64,000 bases of DNA from Sporofaciens musculi (GCF_009830285.1 NZ_WUQX01000001.1:992501-1056500); one strand, 5' to 3'. Shown: positions 8,871 through 18,904, counted from the first letter of the stretch. The notes: generated by a model from the letters alone, not told the origin. Numbers and translations are program-made.

Positions 8871-11800
8871 ATGCCGGAAAACAATAAGGAACAAGCATAT
8901 CAGCCAATGACTTTTGATGCGATCAAGATTGGTCTGGCGTCGCCGGAGAAGATTCTGGAATGGTCCAGGGGAGAAGTGACGAAACCGGAGACGATCAACT
9001 ACCGTACGCTGAAGCCGGAGAAGGACGGATTGTTCTGTGAGAGGATCTTCGGACCAAGCAAGGACTGGGAGTGTCATTGTGGTAAATATAAAAAGATCCG
9101 TTACAAGGGCGTTGTCTGTGACCGATGCGGCGTAGAGGTTACGAAGTCAAGCGTAAGACGCGAGCGTATGGGGCATATTGCTTTGGCGGCTCCTGTGTCT
9201 CATATCTGGTATTTTAAAGGAATTCCGAGCCGGATGGGTCTGATTCTTGACCTGTCCCCAAGGACATTGGAGAAGGTGCTGTATTTCGCATCTTATATTG
9301 TACTGGACAGAGGGGACAGTGACCTTCAGTACAAGCAGGTGTTGTCAGAGCAGGAGTATCAGGAGGCAAGAGAGAAGTGGGGCTCTGCTTTCCGTGTGGG
9401 AATGGGTGCGGAGTCCATTAAGGAGCTTTTGCAGTCCATTGATTTGGATAAAGATTATGAGGAGCTGCAGGAGGGCTTAAAGGGTGCGACCGGACAGAAG
9501 CGTGCAAGGATTGTGAAGCGTTTGGAGGTTGTGGAGGCTTTCCGTGAATCAGGAAATAAACCGGAGTGGATGATTATGACAGCGATTCCTGTCATTCCGC
9601 CGGATCTTCGTCCAATGGTGCAGTTGGATGGCGGACGTTTTGCTACGTCCGACTTAAATGACCTGTATCGTAGGATTATTAACCGTAATAACCGTCTGAA
9701 GCGTCTGTTGGAGTTGGGCGCGCCGGACATTATTGTAAGGAATGAGAAGAGAATGTTACAGGAGGCTGTGGACGCATTGATTGACAACGGACGCCGCGGC
9801 CGTCCGGTAACAGGACCGGGTAACAGGGCGTTAAAGTCCCTGTCCGATATGCTGAAGGGTAAATCCGGCCGTTTCCGTCAGAATCTGCTTGGAAAACGTG
9901 TGGATTACTCCGGCCGTTCCGTTATCGTGGTAGGACCAGAGCTTAAGATTTACCAGTGCGGTCTGCCCAAAGAGATGGCAATCGAGCTTTTTAAGCCCTT
10001 TGTTATGAAAGAGCTGGTGCAGAATGGAACTGCACACAACATTAAGAATGCGAAGAAGATGGTAGAGAGGGTACAGCCTGAGGTATGGGATGTATTGGAG
10101 GATGTAATCAAAGAGCATCCGGTTATGCTGAACCGTGCCCCTACCCTCCACAGGCTTGGAATCCAGGCTTTTGAGCCGATTCTGGTAGAAGGTAAGGCAA
10201 TTAAGCTGCACCCGTTGGTATGTACGGCTTACAATGCAGACTTTGATGGAGACCAGATGGCGGTGCATCTGCCGCTGTCTGTGGAGGCTCAGGCAGAGTG
10301 CCGTTTCCTCCTGCTGTCCCCCAATAACCTGTTGAAGCCGTCCGACGGCGGGCCGGTTGCGGTTCCATCCCAGGATATGGTTCTTGGTATCTACTATCTG
10401 ACCCAGGAAAGACCAGGGGCAAAGGGAGAGGGCAAGTTCTTTAAGAATGTGAATGAGGCAATTCTTGCCTATGAGAATGAGGCGATTACCCTTCATTCTC
10501 GTATTAAGGTACGTGTGAAGAAGATGCTTCCCGATGGTACGGTGAAGCGAGGAAATATTGAGTCTACCCTTGGACGCTTCCTGTTTAATGAGATTATACC
10601 ACAGGATCTGGGCTTTGTTGACCGTGAGACAGCAGAGAATGAGCTGCTTTTAGAGGTGGATTTCCACGTTGGAAAGAAGCAGTTGAAGCAGATTCTTGAG
10701 AAGGTTATCAATACCCATGGCTCTACGGCTACAGCAGAGGTTCTGGACGCTGTTAAATCTATTGGATATAAGTATTCCACAAGAGCTGCCATGACCGTAT
10801 CGATTTCTGATATGACTGTACCTCCGCAGAAACCGGAGATGATTAAGCAGGCCCAGGATACGGTGGATAAGATTACCAAGAACTTTAAGCGTGGTCTGAT
10901 TACAGAGGAAGAACGATACAAAGAGGTTGTTGAGACATGGAAGGCGACGGACGACGCACTGACGGAGGCCCTGCTTTCTGGTTTGGATAAATATAATAAC
11001 ATTTTCATGATGGCGGACTCCGGCGCCCGTGGTTCTGACAAGCAGATTAAGCAGCTTGCAGGTATGCGTGGACTGATGGCGGATACGACGGGACGTACCA
11101 TCGAGCTGCCGATTAAGTCTAACTTCCGTGAAGGTCTGGACGTACTGGAATACTTCATGTCTGCCCATGGCGCGCGTAAAGGTCTGTCTGATACAGCCCT
11201 TCGTACTGCCGACTCCGGATACTTGACCAGACGTCTGGTTGACGTATCCCAGGAGTTGATTATCCATGAGGTAGACTGTGTGGAGAAGGGTGCCGAGCTT
11301 CCGGGAATGTATGTCAAAGCATTTATGGATGGCAATGAAGAAATTGAGAGTCTTCAGGAGCGTATTACAGGACGTTATCTGTGTGAAAATATTGTTGACA
11401 AAGACGGCAATATCCTTGTGAAAGCCAACCATATGGTAACGCCGAAGCGTGCCGAGCTGATTATGAAAAAGGGTGTGGATGAGAACGGAAATACCCTGAC
11501 ACAGGTGAAGATTCGGACCATCCTGACCTGTAAATCCCATAACGGTGTCTGTGCGAAGTGTTACGGCGCTAACATGGCTACCGGCGAGCCGGTACAGGTG
11601 GGTGAGGCTGTGGGTATTATCGCAGCCCAGTCCATCGGTGAGCCTGGTACACAGCTTACTATGCGTACCTTCCATACAGGCGGTGTTGCCGGTGATGATA
11701 TCACACAGGGTCTTCCCCGTGTCGAGGAGCTTTTTGAGGCGAGAAAGCCGAAGGGACTTGCGATTATTACAGAATTTGCCGGAACGGCGAATATTCATGA

Positions 11801-12617
11801 TACAAAGAAGAAACGAGAGATTATCGTTACCAATAATGAGACGGGCGAGACAAAGGCTTATCTGATTCCTTATGGCTCTAGGATCAAGATTCAGGACGGT
11901 GCTGTGCTAGAGGCCGGTGACGAGCTGACAGAAGGTAGTGTGAATCCTCACGATATCTTGAAGATTAAGGGCCTTAGGGCTGTACAGGATTATATGATTC
12001 AGGAGGTACAGCGTGTATACCGTCTTCAGGGTGTTGAGATTAATGATAAGCATATCGAGGTTATCGTACGCCAGATGCTTAAGAAGGTTCGTGTCGAGGA
12101 GGCGGGAGACAGTGAGTTCCTGCCGGGCACCAATGTAGACAGACTGGAGTTCGAGGATGTGAACGCAGCGTTAGAGCGTGAAGACCTTGTACCTGCCCTG
12201 GGCGAGCAGATTATGTTGGGTATTACCAAGGCTTCCCTGGCAACCAATTCCTTCTTATCAGCGGCATCCTTCCAGGAGACCACGAAGGTTCTGACTGAGG
12301 CGGCTATTAAGGGTAAGGTAGATCCTTTGATTGGCTTGAAGGAGAATGTTATCATCGGTAAGCATATTCCGGCTGGTACGGGTATGAGGAAATACCGTGA
12401 TATTCGTCTGGACAGTGACAGAGAGCTTGAGGATGAACTGGTGCTGGATGAAGCTTCCAGATTGCAGGATAATCTGATGCTGGATGTGGAGACGGATATA
12501 GATGAACTTGAGGATGAGTCTGGTCTTGGATACGAGGATTCCGATGGGCTTGGCTTAGAGGACGACGCAGACTTTAGCGCAGGAGAAGAAGAATTTGTGG
12601 AGTTGGTAGAAGAATAA
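8871..12617 (+). CDS. rpoC: DNA-directed RNA polymerase subunit beta prime
   Basis: This 1248-aa protein is the beta prime subunit. The N-terminal zinc site (CHCGKYK...VVCDRCG), the catalytic NADFDGD with magnesium-binding Asp457, Asp459 and Asp461, and the second zinc cluster ([13 protein letters not shown]) are all present. The trigger-loop region also reads normally ([19 protein letters not shown]). The tail is acidic, like that of rpoB. It lies 14 bases after rpoB with AGGAAGGGG as ribosome binding site. A terminator ends the operon, so rpsL-rpsG-fusA do not follow here. Confidence 0.97.
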   Translation: MPENNKEQAYQPMTFDAIKIGLASPEKILEWSRGEVTKPETINYRTLKPEKDGLFCERIFGPSKDWECHCGKYKKIRYKGVVCDRCGVEVTKSSVRRERMGHIALAAPVSHIWYFKGIPSRMGLILDLSPRTLEKVLYFASYIVLDRGDSDLQYKQVLSEQEYQEAREKWGSAFRVGMGAESIKELLQSIDLDKDYEELQEGLKGATGQKRARIVKRLEVVEAFRESGNKPEWMIMTAIPVIPPDLRPMVQLDGGRFATSDLNDLYRRIINRNNRLKRLLELGAPDIIVRNEKRMLQEAVDALIDNGRRGRPVTGPGNRALKSLSDMLKGKSGRFRQNLLGKRVDYSGRSVIVVGPELKIYQCGLPKEMAIELFKPFVMKELVQNGTAHNIKNAKKMVERVQPEVWDVLEDVIKEHPVMLNRAPTLHRLGIQAFEPILVEGKAIKLHPLVCTAYNADFDGDQMAVHLPLSVEAQAECRFLLLSPNNLLKPSDGGPVAVPSQDMVLGIYYLTQERPGAKGEGKFFKNVNEAILAYENEAITLHSRIKVRVKKMLPDGTVKRGNIESTLGRFLFNEIIPQDLGFVDRETAENELLLEVDFHVGKKQLKQILEKVINTHGSTATAEVLDAVKSIGYKYSTRAAMTVSISDMTVPPQKPEMIKQAQDTVDKITKNFKRGLITEEERYKEVVETWKATDDALTEALLSGLDKYNNIFMMADSGARGSDKQIKQLAGMRGLMADTTGRTIELPIKSNFREGLDVLEYFMSAHGARKGLSDTALRTADSGYLTRRLVDVSQELIIHEVDCVEKGAELPGMYVKAFMDGNEEIESLQERITGRYLCENIVDKDGNILVKANHMVTPKRAELIMKKGVDENGNTLTQVKIRTILTCKSHNGVCAKCYGANMATGEPVQVGEAVGIIAAQSIGEPGTQLTMRTFHTGGVAGDDITQGLPRVEELFEARKPKGLAIITEFAGTANIHDTKKKREIIVTNNETGETKAYLIPYGSRIKIQDGAVLEAGDELTEGSVNPHDILKIKGLRAVQDYMIQEVQRVYRLQGVEINDKHIEVIVRQMLKKVRVEEAGDSEFLPGTNVDRLEFEDVNAALEREDLVPALGEQIMLGITKASLATNSFLSAASFQETTKVLTEAAIKGKVDPLIGLKENVIIGKHIPAGTGMRKYRDIRLDSDRELEDELVLDEASRLQDNLMLDVETDIDELEDESGLGYEDSDGLGLEDDADFSAGEEEFVELVEE

Positions 12618-12637
12618 TAGTAAGGCGAGTTTTTAGA

Positions 12638-12672
12638 GGGCAGCAGACCTGAATGGTTTGCTGTTCTTTTTT
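12638..12672 (+). terminator. Intrinsic terminator after rpoC
   Basis: A 12-bp stem (12638-12649 with 12655-12666, including G-T pairs) has a 5-base loop and is followed by TTTTTT. It ends the rpoBC transcript. Confidence 0.85.
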
Positions 12673-12713
12673 CGTTCTGTTTACTTATTGAGAAAAAACA
12701 ATCAATAACGTTA

Positions 12714-12770
12714 TTGACAATCAATATCATTTGGAATACAATACCATTGTAAATGATAATCAATATCATT
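12714..12770 (+). promoter_or_regulatory. Promoter with Fur-box operator for the feo operon
   Basis: TTGACA (12714-12719) and TACAAT (12737-12742) are spaced by 17 bases. Just downstream, 12752-12770 reads AATGATAATCAATATCATT, close to the classical Fur box. A second partial copy (CAATCAATATCATTTGG) overlaps the promoter spacer. This predicts iron-dependent repression of the genes that follow by a Fur-type protein. Confidence 0.8.
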
Positions 12771-12786
12771 GCTTGCGAGGTGAGAT

Positions 12787-13029
12787 ATGAGTCAGGAAGA
12801 AAAAACCACAGCCGTAATCCGGCAGTTAAAGGGAAATGGGTATAGGATTACAGAACAGAGAAGGCTGTTGATTCAACTTATTCTGGAAAATGAATATTCT
12901 TCCTGCAAAGAGATCTATTTTGCCGCAAGAGAAAAGAATCATAATGTAGGATTGGCGACTGTCTATCGGATGGTACAGCTATTGGAGGACATGGAGCTGA
13001 TACATAAAGAAATGGTTGTGCGTTTGTGA
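12787..13029 (+). CDS. Short Fur-family protein, DNA-binding domain only
   Basis: This 80-aa protein matches the N-terminal winged-helix of Fur regulators: a QLKGNGYRITEQRRLLIQLIL opening, CKEIY, and the recognition helix segment GLATVYRMVQLLEDM. The frame stops after MVVRL, where Fur proteins normally continue for 50-60 residues with the metal-binding and dimerisation domain. The stop merges into the ribosome binding site of feoA, so either a deletion removed the 3' part or this is a natural short form. The Fur box upstream suggests autoregulation or control by a full-length Fur elsewhere. Without the second domain, dimerisation and metal sensing are doubtful. Confidence 0.75.
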   Translation: MSQEEKTTAVIRQLKGNGYRITEQRRLLIQLILENEYSSCKEIYFAAREKNHNVGLATVYRMVQLLEDMELIHKEMVVRL

Positions 13030-13040
13030 AGGAGGGATTT

Positions 13041-13253
13041 ATGATGCCGCTGACAATGTTGAATTCCGGTGAGGACGCCGCGATTAAGCGGATTGGCGGA
13101 AAGGACGAAGCGAAACGCTTTCTGGAGAAGCTAGGTTTCACTGTGGGAGAGAAGGTTAAGATTGTGTCAAGTAATCATGGAAATGTGATTGTACAGGTTA
13201 AGGCCTCCAGGGTTGCGGTAAGCAAGGGAATTGCCAATAAGATTATGGTGTGA
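13041..13253 (+). CDS. feoA: FeoA-domain protein (first copy)
   Basis: This small (70-aa) SH3-like FeoA protein has the family's LEKLGFTVGEKVKIVS core and a closing RVAVSKGIANKIMV. FeoA proteins are cytoplasmic partners of FeoB in ferrous iron uptake. The ATG at 13041 is preferred over an in-frame GTG at 13026 because AAGGAGGG at 13029-13036 is its ribosome binding site. It precedes a second FeoA gene and FeoB. Confidence 0.88.
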   Translation: MMPLTMLNSGEDAAIKRIGGKDEAKRFLEKLGFTVGEKVKIVSSNHGNVIVQVKASRVAVSKGIANKIMV

Positions 13254-13309
13254 ATTGCCGGTTGGACGCGTGTGGATACGCTGTATTAAGATGGAGGAGG
13301 AACGTGAAA

Positions 13310-13531
13310 ATGTTTACATTAAAGGATGTAAAATGTGGCCAGAATGTAGTGGTGGTAAAGCTGCATGGAGAAGGGGCTATAAAACGAAGGATTATGGATA
13401 TGGGCATTACGAAAGGAACGTCGATCTATGTCAGGAGGGTTGCGCCCCTTGGGGACCCTGTAGAAGTAAGGGTCAGGGGATACGAGCTTTCCCTGAGGAA
13501 AGAGGATGCGCAGACCATAGAGGTGCAATAA
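13310..13531 (+). CDS. feoA: FeoA-domain protein (second copy)
   Basis: This 73-aa protein has the FeoA pattern: GEGAIKRRIMDMGITKGTSIYVRRVAPLGDP, then VEVRVRGYELSLRKEDA. The MDMGITKG turn and APLGDP are typical of FeoA. The ATG at 13310 follows GGAGGAGG. Two tandem FeoA genes before feoB are common in clostridia. It lies 54 bases before feoB. Confidence 0.9.
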   Translation: MFTLKDVKCGQNVVVVKLHGEGAIKRRIMDMGITKGTSIYVRRVAPLGDPVEVRVRGYELSLRKEDAQTIEVQ

Positions 13532-13585
13532 GGCTTTTAGGCAGAGACAGATTATAGAAAATAAGTGATACAAGGAGGCTGGAAA

Positions 13586-15739
13586 ATGGGAGTGAAAATC
13601 GCACTTGCAGGAAATCCGAATTGCGGAAAGACCACATTATTCAATGCGCTTACAGGTTCAAATCAGTTCGTTGGAAACTGGCCTGGCGTAACTGTTGAGA
13701 AGAAGGAGGGAAAATTAAAGGATAACAAGGAGGTTACGGTTACGGACCTTCCGGGAATCTATTCCTTATCACCGTATACCCTGGAGGAAGTGGTGGCCAG
13801 AAATTATCTGATTGAAGAACGTCCGGATGTGATTCTGAACATTGTGGACGGTACAAATCTTGAGCGAAACCTCTATCTGAGTACACAGTTAATGGAGCTT
13901 GGAATTCCGGTTGTGATGGCAGTCAACATGATGGATGTGGTACAAAAATCCGGAGCTCAGATCAACATGCAAAAGCTTGCAGAAAACTTGGGGTGCGAAG
14001 TTGTATCTATTTCCGCCCTTAAGGGAGATGGAATCAAAGAAGCGGCAGACAGGGCTGTGGCAGCGGCGCAGGATAAAAACATGTCCGCGCATGTTCGTGA
14101 ATTTTCACCAGAAGTAGAGGGATATCTCACAGAAATCCAAAAGATGCTAAGGGGTGTACCGGACGAACAGAAGCGCTTCTATGCTGTGAAATTATTTGAA
14201 AGAGATGATAAAATTCTGAAGCAGTTGTCAGAGGCGCCGGATACAGCCGATATTATAGCCAGGGCAGAGGAAAAACTTGAGGAGGATACAGAGAGTATTA
14301 TCACAAATGAACGATATCAATATATTGCCGCTGTCATAGATAAATGTCTGAAAAAGGCGGATAGTGATAAGTTGACAATCTCTGATAAGATTGATAGAAT
14401 CGTTACAAACCGGTGGTTTGCTCTGCCATTTTTTGCAGGTGTGATGTGGTTCGTGTATTACGTATCGGTCACGACAGTGGGAGGACCTGCTACTGACTGG
14501 ACTAATGATGTGCTGTTTGGAGCAATCATTCCGCCGGCTATTGAAAATTTTCTTGTGAGCATTAACTGTGCGGACTGGCTTAAAGGTTTAATCCTGGACG
14601 GTATTGTAGGCGGTGTAGGGGCGGTTCTTGGATTTGTCCCCCAGATGCTGGTATTGTTTCTTTTTCTTGCCTTCTTAGAAGCCTGCGGATATATGGCGAG
14701 GATTGCATTTATTATGGATAGAATATTCCGTAAATTCGGATTATCCGGCAAATCATTTATTCCCATGTTAATCGGGACTGGCTGTGGTGTTCCGGCAATC
14801 ATGGCATCCCGCACGATTGAAAACGACCGTGACCGGAAGATGACCATTATAACCACAACGTTCATCCCATGCGGCGCAAAATTACCAATTATCGCCTTGA
14901 TTGCAGGCGCTCTGTTTGACGGGGCGTCATGGGTGGCGCCCAGCGCATATTTTGTGGGGATTGCAGCGATTATCTGCTCTGGAATTATTCTGAAGAAAAC
15001 AAGATTGTTTGCCGGAGATCCGGCGCCCTTTGTTATGGAGCTTCCTGCATATCACATGCCCACAGCGGGGAATGTACTAAGGAGTATGTGGGAGAGAGGC
15101 TGGTCCTTCATTAAGAAAGCTGGTACGGTTATTCTCCTGTCAACCATCTTTATCTGGTTTACATCAAGCTTCGGTATCGTAGACGGGCAGGTTGTCATGG
15201 TAGAAGATTTAAGCGATGGATTCCTGGCAGGAATTGGCAGAATGTTTGCATGGCTTTTCATCCCGTTGGGATGGGGCGACTGGCAGGCGGCGGTTGCGGC
15301 GATTACAGGGCTTGTGGCTAAGGAGAATGTGGTGGGGACCTTTGGGGTTCTCTATGGATTTGCAGAGGTAGCAGAGGACGGAGCTGAAATTTGGGGAACT
15401 CTTGCAGCCAGTATGACCGGACTTGCGGCTTACTCCTTCCTTGTGTTCAATCTTCTTTGCGCTCCTTGTTTTGCGGCGATTGGTGCCATTAAAAGAGAGA
15501 TGAATAACGGAAAATGGACTTGGTTTGCCATCGGATATCAGTGTGCATTTGCTTATGCTGTGTCAATGTGTATCTATCAGTTCGGAGTATTTTTTGCTGA
15601 CGGCAGTTTTGGAGTTGGTACGATTGCGGCAATTTTGATGTTAGTTGTATTTTTGTATTTGTTATTCCGTCCCCATAGGGAAAGGACTACCCTCAGAGTG
15701 AAGCTTTCCAGTGTGGCGGTAAGAGGTGCGAAGGCGTAG
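13586..15739 (+). CDS. feoB: Ferrous iron transporter FeoB
   Basis: This 717-aa membrane protein carries ferrous iron across the cytoplasmic membrane. The N-terminal G domain has G1 GNPNCGKTT (residues 9-17), G3 DLPGIYSL and G4 NMMD. A helical regulatory segment follows, and then a polytopic membrane domain whose Gate motifs include GTGCGVPAIMA and FIPCGAKLPI. The ATG at 13586 is chosen over an upstream in-frame ATG because AAGGAGG lies at 13572-13578. The operon is probably repressed through the upstream Fur box. Confidence 0.95.
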   Translation: MGVKIALAGNPNCGKTTLFNALTGSNQFVGNWPGVTVEKKEGKLKDNKEVTVTDLPGIYSLSPYTLEEVVARNYLIEERPDVILNIVDGTNLERNLYLSTQLMELGIPVVMAVNMMDVVQKSGAQINMQKLAENLGCEVVSISALKGDGIKEAADRAVAAAQDKNMSAHVREFSPEVEGYLTEIQKMLRGVPDEQKRFYAVKLFERDDKILKQLSEAPDTADIIARAEEKLEEDTESIITNERYQYIAAVIDKCLKKADSDKLTISDKIDRIVTNRWFALPFFAGVMWFVYYVSVTTVGGPATDWTNDVLFGAIIPPAIENFLVSINCADWLKGLILDGIVGGVGAVLGFVPQMLVLFLFLAFLEACGYMARIAFIMDRIFRKFGLSGKSFIPMLIGTGCGVPAIMASRTIENDRDRKMTIITTTFIPCGAKLPIIALIAGALFDGASWVAPSAYFVGIAAIICSGIILKKTRLFAGDPAPFVMELPAYHMPTAGNVLRSMWERGWSFIKKAGTVILLSTIFIWFTSSFGIVDGQVVMVEDLSDGFLAGIGRMFAWLFIPLGWGDWQAAVAAITGLVAKENVVGTFGVLYGFAEVAEDGAEIWGTLAASMTGLAAYSFLVFNLLCAPCFAAIGAIKREMNNGKWTWFAIGYQCAFAYAVSMCIYQFGVFFADGSFGVGTIAAILMLVVFLYLLFRPHRERTTLRVKLSSVAVRGAKA

Positions 15740-15777
15740 TGAGTTACAGTTTATATTATATATAGGAAGGAGAAGGT

Positions 15778-15963
15778 ATGGCATTAGCGGCAGGCAATAT
15801 TTTCTCTACGTCAATAGTGGGAAGCGGTGTATTATGTATCGTGATATTGGCGATGAGAAATATTTGGAAAAAGAGGAAAGAAGGAGGCTGCAGCGGCTGT
15901 GGCTGCAGTGGCTGTGGCAGAGGGTGTCCCAGTAAAAATATGGACACAGACAGGCGGGATTGA
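15778..15963 (+). CDS. FeoB-associated Cys-rich membrane protein
   Basis: This 61-aa protein has one N-terminal membrane segment (about residues 8-27), a basic stretch and a cluster of CxxC-like cysteines (GCSGCGCSGCGRGC). This layout matches the small Cys-rich proteins encoded after feoB in many Firmicutes, sometimes called FeoC-like by position. Their role is not established; metal or redox handling at FeoB is a guess. AGGAAGGAGAAGG precedes the ATG. Confidence 0.85.
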   Translation: MALAAGNIFSTSIVGSGVLCIVILAMRNIWKKRKEGGCSGCGCSGCGRGCPSKNMDTDRRD

Positions 15964-15964
15964 A

Positions 15965-15993
15965 TTGACTTTTCATAGTAGAAATACTATAAT
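15965..15993 (+). promoter_or_regulatory. Promoter upstream of the aminopeptidase gene
   Basis: TTGACT (15965-15970) and TATAAT (15988-15993) are 17 bases apart. The expected start near 16000 leaves a leader of roughly 115 bases before the next gene. Confidence 0.8.
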
Positions 15994-16000
15994 GAAACTG

Positions 16001-16044
16001 TCGGAACCGACGGCGTCAGGCTGTCAGTTCGGACAGCTTCTTTG
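16001..16044 (+). terminator. Hairpins in the leader, possible attenuator
   Basis: TCGGAACCGA is a tiny hairpin. GCTGTC (16020-16025) pairs perfectly with GACAGC (16032-16037) and is followed by TTCTTTGT. The position just after the predicted transcription start suggests an attenuator or leftover terminator. The T run is interrupted, so the effect may be weak. Confidence 0.4.
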
Positions 16045-16117
16045 TATATAATCAGGTGCAAAGAATGCCTGTTATATTAAGAATAAAAATATGTAATCAG
16101 AAAGGTTGGGGAAGACA

Positions 16118-17203
16118 ATGGACCAGAATAAGGTGGCAAGAGTATTAAAATCAATGGAAGAACACGGGATACCACAGATGATCGTATCAGATCCGGTTGC
16201 AATTTTCTATCTTACAGGCAAATGGATTGCACCAGGCGAGAGACTTCTGGCGTTATATCTGAATGTCAGCGGTAATCATAAGCTTGTAATCAACAAATTA
16301 TTCCCTCAGGAGAAGGATTTGGGTGTAGAGCTGGTATGGTATGACGATATCGAGGACGGCGTTGAGATATTGAGCAGATTTGTGGAGAAGGACAAGGTAA
16401 TGGGGATCGACAAGACCTGGCCGGCAAGATTCCTTCTTAGGCTTCAGGAATTAGGCGGTGGAAGCAAGTTCGTGAATGGTTCTCCGATTATCGACTATAT
16501 CCGTATGGTAAAGGACGAGAAGGAGAAAGAACTGATGCGCGAGTCTTCAAGGCTTAACGATATTGCAATGGAGAAATTGATTCCATGGGTATCCAAGGGA
16601 CTGACTGAGAAAGAATTGAACGCCAAGATTCGTGAAATCTACAAAGAGCTTGGATGTGAGGACGTGTCGTTTGACCCAATTACAGCGTATGCGAAGGGTG
16701 CAGCAGATCCTCATCATGTGACAGATGATTCCAAGGGTAAGCGTGGCGATTGTGTTATCCTTGATATCGGAGCTTTTAAAGATAATTATGCTTCCGATAT
16801 GACGAGAACTGTATTTATTGGTGAGGTGTCCGAGCGTGCAAAAGAGATTTATGATATTGTTGTAGAGGCGAACAGACGCGGAATTGAGGCTGCGAAGCCA
16901 GGCAACAGAATGTGTGACGTTGATCTTGCAGCAAGAAATTATATTGAAGAAAAGGGATATGGACAGTATTTTACGCACAGGACGGGGCACTCTATCGGTC
17001 TTGAAGATCATGAGTTCGGTGATGTATCTTCTGTCAATGAGGATATTATCCAGGTTGGACAGTGCTTCTCTGTAGAGCCAGGAATCTATCTTGCGGAAGA
17101 GGGAATCGGCGTACGTATTGAAGACCTTGTAATTATTACAGAGGACGGATGCGAGGTATTGAATCATTTCACCAAGGATTTGATTATTGTACCGGAAGAA
17201 TAA
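16118..17203 (+). CDS. Xaa-Pro aminopeptidase family protein (M24)
   Basis: This 361-aa protein has an N-terminal creatinase-like domain and a C-terminal pita-bread metallopeptidase domain. Metal ligands are visible in order: VILDIGAFKDNYASDMTRT (two Asp), GHSIGLEDHE (His), SVEPGIYLAEEGIGVRIED (two Glu). Such enzymes remove N-terminal residues before proline from peptides in the cytoplasm. An in-frame TTG lies four codons upstream, but the ATG is the more usual choice. The gene has its own promoter. Confidence 0.88.
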   Translation: MDQNKVARVLKSMEEHGIPQMIVSDPVAIFYLTGKWIAPGERLLALYLNVSGNHKLVINKLFPQEKDLGVELVWYDDIEDGVEILSRFVEKDKVMGIDKTWPARFLLRLQELGGGSKFVNGSPIIDYIRMVKDEKEKELMRESSRLNDIAMEKLIPWVSKGLTEKELNAKIREIYKELGCEDVSFDPITAYAKGAADPHHVTDDSKGKRGDCVILDIGAFKDNYASDMTRTVFIGEVSERAKEIYDIVVEANRRGIEAAKPGNRMCDVDLAARNYIEEKGYGQYFTHRTGHSIGLEDHEFGDVSSVNEDIIQVGQCFSVEPGIYLAEEGIGVRIEDLVIITEDGCEVLNHFTKDLIIVPEE

Positions 17204-17724
17204 GGGGCGTAGAGACTTATTTGCGAAGCGAACGAGCGTGATTGAGTCTGAACCGCAGTAATATGCAGATGCAGACAGGATATGAGGAGAATAAGATATC
17301 TTGTCTGCATCTTTATGTATTTGTTAAATGTCTATTCAGCCAAATGGCACTCAGGTTTTTTAATATGATGTCTGACAGACCAGAAGAAGATGTCGAACCA
17401 TGTCGAAGGATTGTCAGGCTTTTTTGCTTGGAGGACTTGTATTTTATAAGAAATATCTGGTAAAATAAACTTGTGAGGATATTAGTTAAGTGGTGAGTGT
17501 TTTGCCAGTCATTATAATTGCAGATCGTTAGCCCTTGGAAGAATGAGATACAGTTCTTGTAGGCTGCTGTCTGTTTCTGGGATAATCTGTCCGGTTCGGA
17601 CAATATTTTCAAGTGTAATTATTAATTTCGTCAGTGTCCCGCCTTTGTGGTGAAGACAGCCTTATTGCTGTACCCTAAAGGCAGGGAGTAGTGACAGGAG
17701 GTCTTTTTGAATAGGAGTGATACG
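17204..17724 (+). other. Intergenic stretch with a strong hairpin
   Basis: About 520 bases without a convincing gene. A 16-bp stem (17268-17283 with 17296-17311, one G-T pair) is followed by TTTATG and probably ends the aminopeptidase transcript. Short open frames on both strands lack ribosome binding sites. Nothing else was recognised; no riboswitch or T-box signature was seen. Confidence 0.6.
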
Positions 17725-17982
17725 ATGAATCGAGGAAAGATGGAGAACGAGTATGTTGGATTGATGGTGAATATGTATGAGAAGTCAAACGATGAGCTTT
17801 GTGCAATCGCGGAAAGCGGGCGTATTGATGATATTATGACCGGATATCTTGTGCTGATTTTACACAAGGTAGGAGTTACAATGGAGAAAGTGAATGAGAT
17901 AGACTATGGCGCCATTTTTCGGAAAATTGACGTACGGGAAGCACAGATGTTAGGACGATTATATGGAAGAAAGGCGGCATAG
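17725..17982 (+). CDS. Small protein of unknown function
   Basis: This 85-aa, mainly helical protein (MENEYVGLMVNMYEKSNDELCAIAESGR and so on) has no membrane segment or signal peptide. I do not recognise a family. The ATG at 17725 follows AGGAG with 7-base spacing. An in-frame TTG at 17707, also preceded by AGGAGG, is an alternative start adding six residues. It is followed by a promoter for the next gene, so it is probably transcribed alone. Confidence 0.65.
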   Translation: MNRGKMENEYVGLMVNMYEKSNDELCAIAESGRIDDIMTGYLVLILHKVGVTMEKVNEIDYGAIFRKIDVREAQMLGRLYGRKAA

Positions 17983-18025
17983 GAAAGAAGGGAATAAAGA
18001 TAATATAAAGAACTTATTTTATTGC

Positions 18026-18054
18026 TTGACCTTTGAGTATAAAGAGATTATAAT
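18026..18054 (+). promoter_or_regulatory. Promoter for the HD-domain gene
   Basis: TTGACC (18026-18031) and TATAAT (18049-18054) are separated by 17 bases, about 70 bases before the next ATG. Confidence 0.8.
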
Positions 18055-18122
18055 TTTGAACGAAAGACTTGTAAAGAACGCATACAAACGGATAAAATGA
18101 ATCGAATAAAGGAGGAGCTGCA

Positions 18123-18686
18123 ATGAATAGAGAGCAGGCACATGATATCTTAATGAGATACATGAAGGGAGAGAACTATATTACACATTCTTATGCTGTT
18201 GAGGCGATTATGAAAGGCTTAGCAAAACGCCTTGCACCAAAGGACGTTGAATATTGGGGAATTGTTGGACTGCTTCATGATCTGGATGAGGAGCAATGTG
18301 ACTGGCAGCACAATATGGCGGTACATGGCCCGACCTCCGTGGAGATTTTGAAGAAAGAAGGGATTGAGGACAAGACATTGTTCGACGCGATTTGCGCGCA
18401 CAATCCAAAGAGTGGTGTGAAAGCCAAGACACCGTTACAGTATGCCGTTTTGGCGGCGGATCCGATGAGCGGCTTTGTGAAGGCGGTTGCACAGATCTAT
18501 CCGGACAAGAAGATTGCGAGTGTAAAGCATAAGTCGGTCATGAAGCGTTTTAATGAGCTGCGTTTTGCGTCTGGAGCAAACCGTGATTATATGGAGTCAA
18601 TCGAATTTACCGGATTGAGTTTGGATGACCTCATTGATGTCGCTCTGGAGGAGATGGGAGCGATTGCGGATGTACTTGGCTTATAG
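18123..18686 (+). CDS. HDIG/HD-domain hydrolase
   Basis: This 187-aa protein has an HD phosphohydrolase core: His in HSYAVEAIM near residue 22, the HD pair in GLLHDLDEE near residue 54, and a later His in MAVHGPTSVEILKKEG. The family hydrolyses phosphate esters of nucleotides or related molecules, often needing a divalent metal. This short stand-alone type is common in clostridia and its substrate is unknown. GGAGGAG precedes the ATG. Confidence 0.82.
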   Translation: MNREQAHDILMRYMKGENYITHSYAVEAIMKGLAKRLAPKDVEYWGIVGLLHDLDEEQCDWQHNMAVHGPTSVEILKKEGIEDKTLFDAICAHNPKSGVKAKTPLQYAVLAADPMSGFVKAVAQIYPDKKIASVKHKSVMKRFNELRFASGANRDYMESIEFTGLSLDDLIDVALEEMGAIADVLGL

Positions 18687-18830
18687 AAGCTATAACAGTT
18701 AAAAAATTCACACAATAATATAATAGGAAGTAATTGGTATCTTGAGGGGAGTTTGTATGGCTCAATACAGTATTTCCCAAAGACCTTGCAGAAATATGTT
18801 GACAAATGTTGTGGGGGGTATTCTAGTCTA

Positions 18831-18904
18831 GTGTATTAGCACTTTGATATGCCATCTGATAGAGATAGAGTAAGATTTATCCGAATATCAGTGTGCTAAT
18901 ACAC
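18831..18904. repeat. Long inverted repeat ahead of the polysaccharide locus
   Basis: GTGTATTAGCAC (18831-18842) is the exact reverse complement of GTGCTAATACAC (18893-18904). After a two-base mismatch, TGATAT (18845-18850) also pairs with ATATCA (18885-18890), giving an 18-pair interrupted stem around a 34-base loop. A TTGACA at 18799 lies just upstream, though its -10 is weak. There is no T run after the stem, so it is not a plain terminator. It may be a leader RNA structure or a protein operator. The rest of the 18.69-19.09 kb gap holds the cps promoter and nothing else I recognise. Confidence 0.7.

Noticed and set aside
10650..11798. Long minus-strand open frame opposite rpoC
   Set aside because: Mirror of the rpoC codons; rpoC itself is unmistakable.
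17242..17463. 73-codon plus-strand frame after the aminopeptidase gene
   Set aside because: It has no ribosome binding site, runs through a terminator-like hairpin and its residue pattern is not protein-like.
18831..18904. Invertible promoter switch
   Set aside because: The segment between the repeats is only 34-50 bases, too short to hold a promoter, and no recombinase gene lies nearby.
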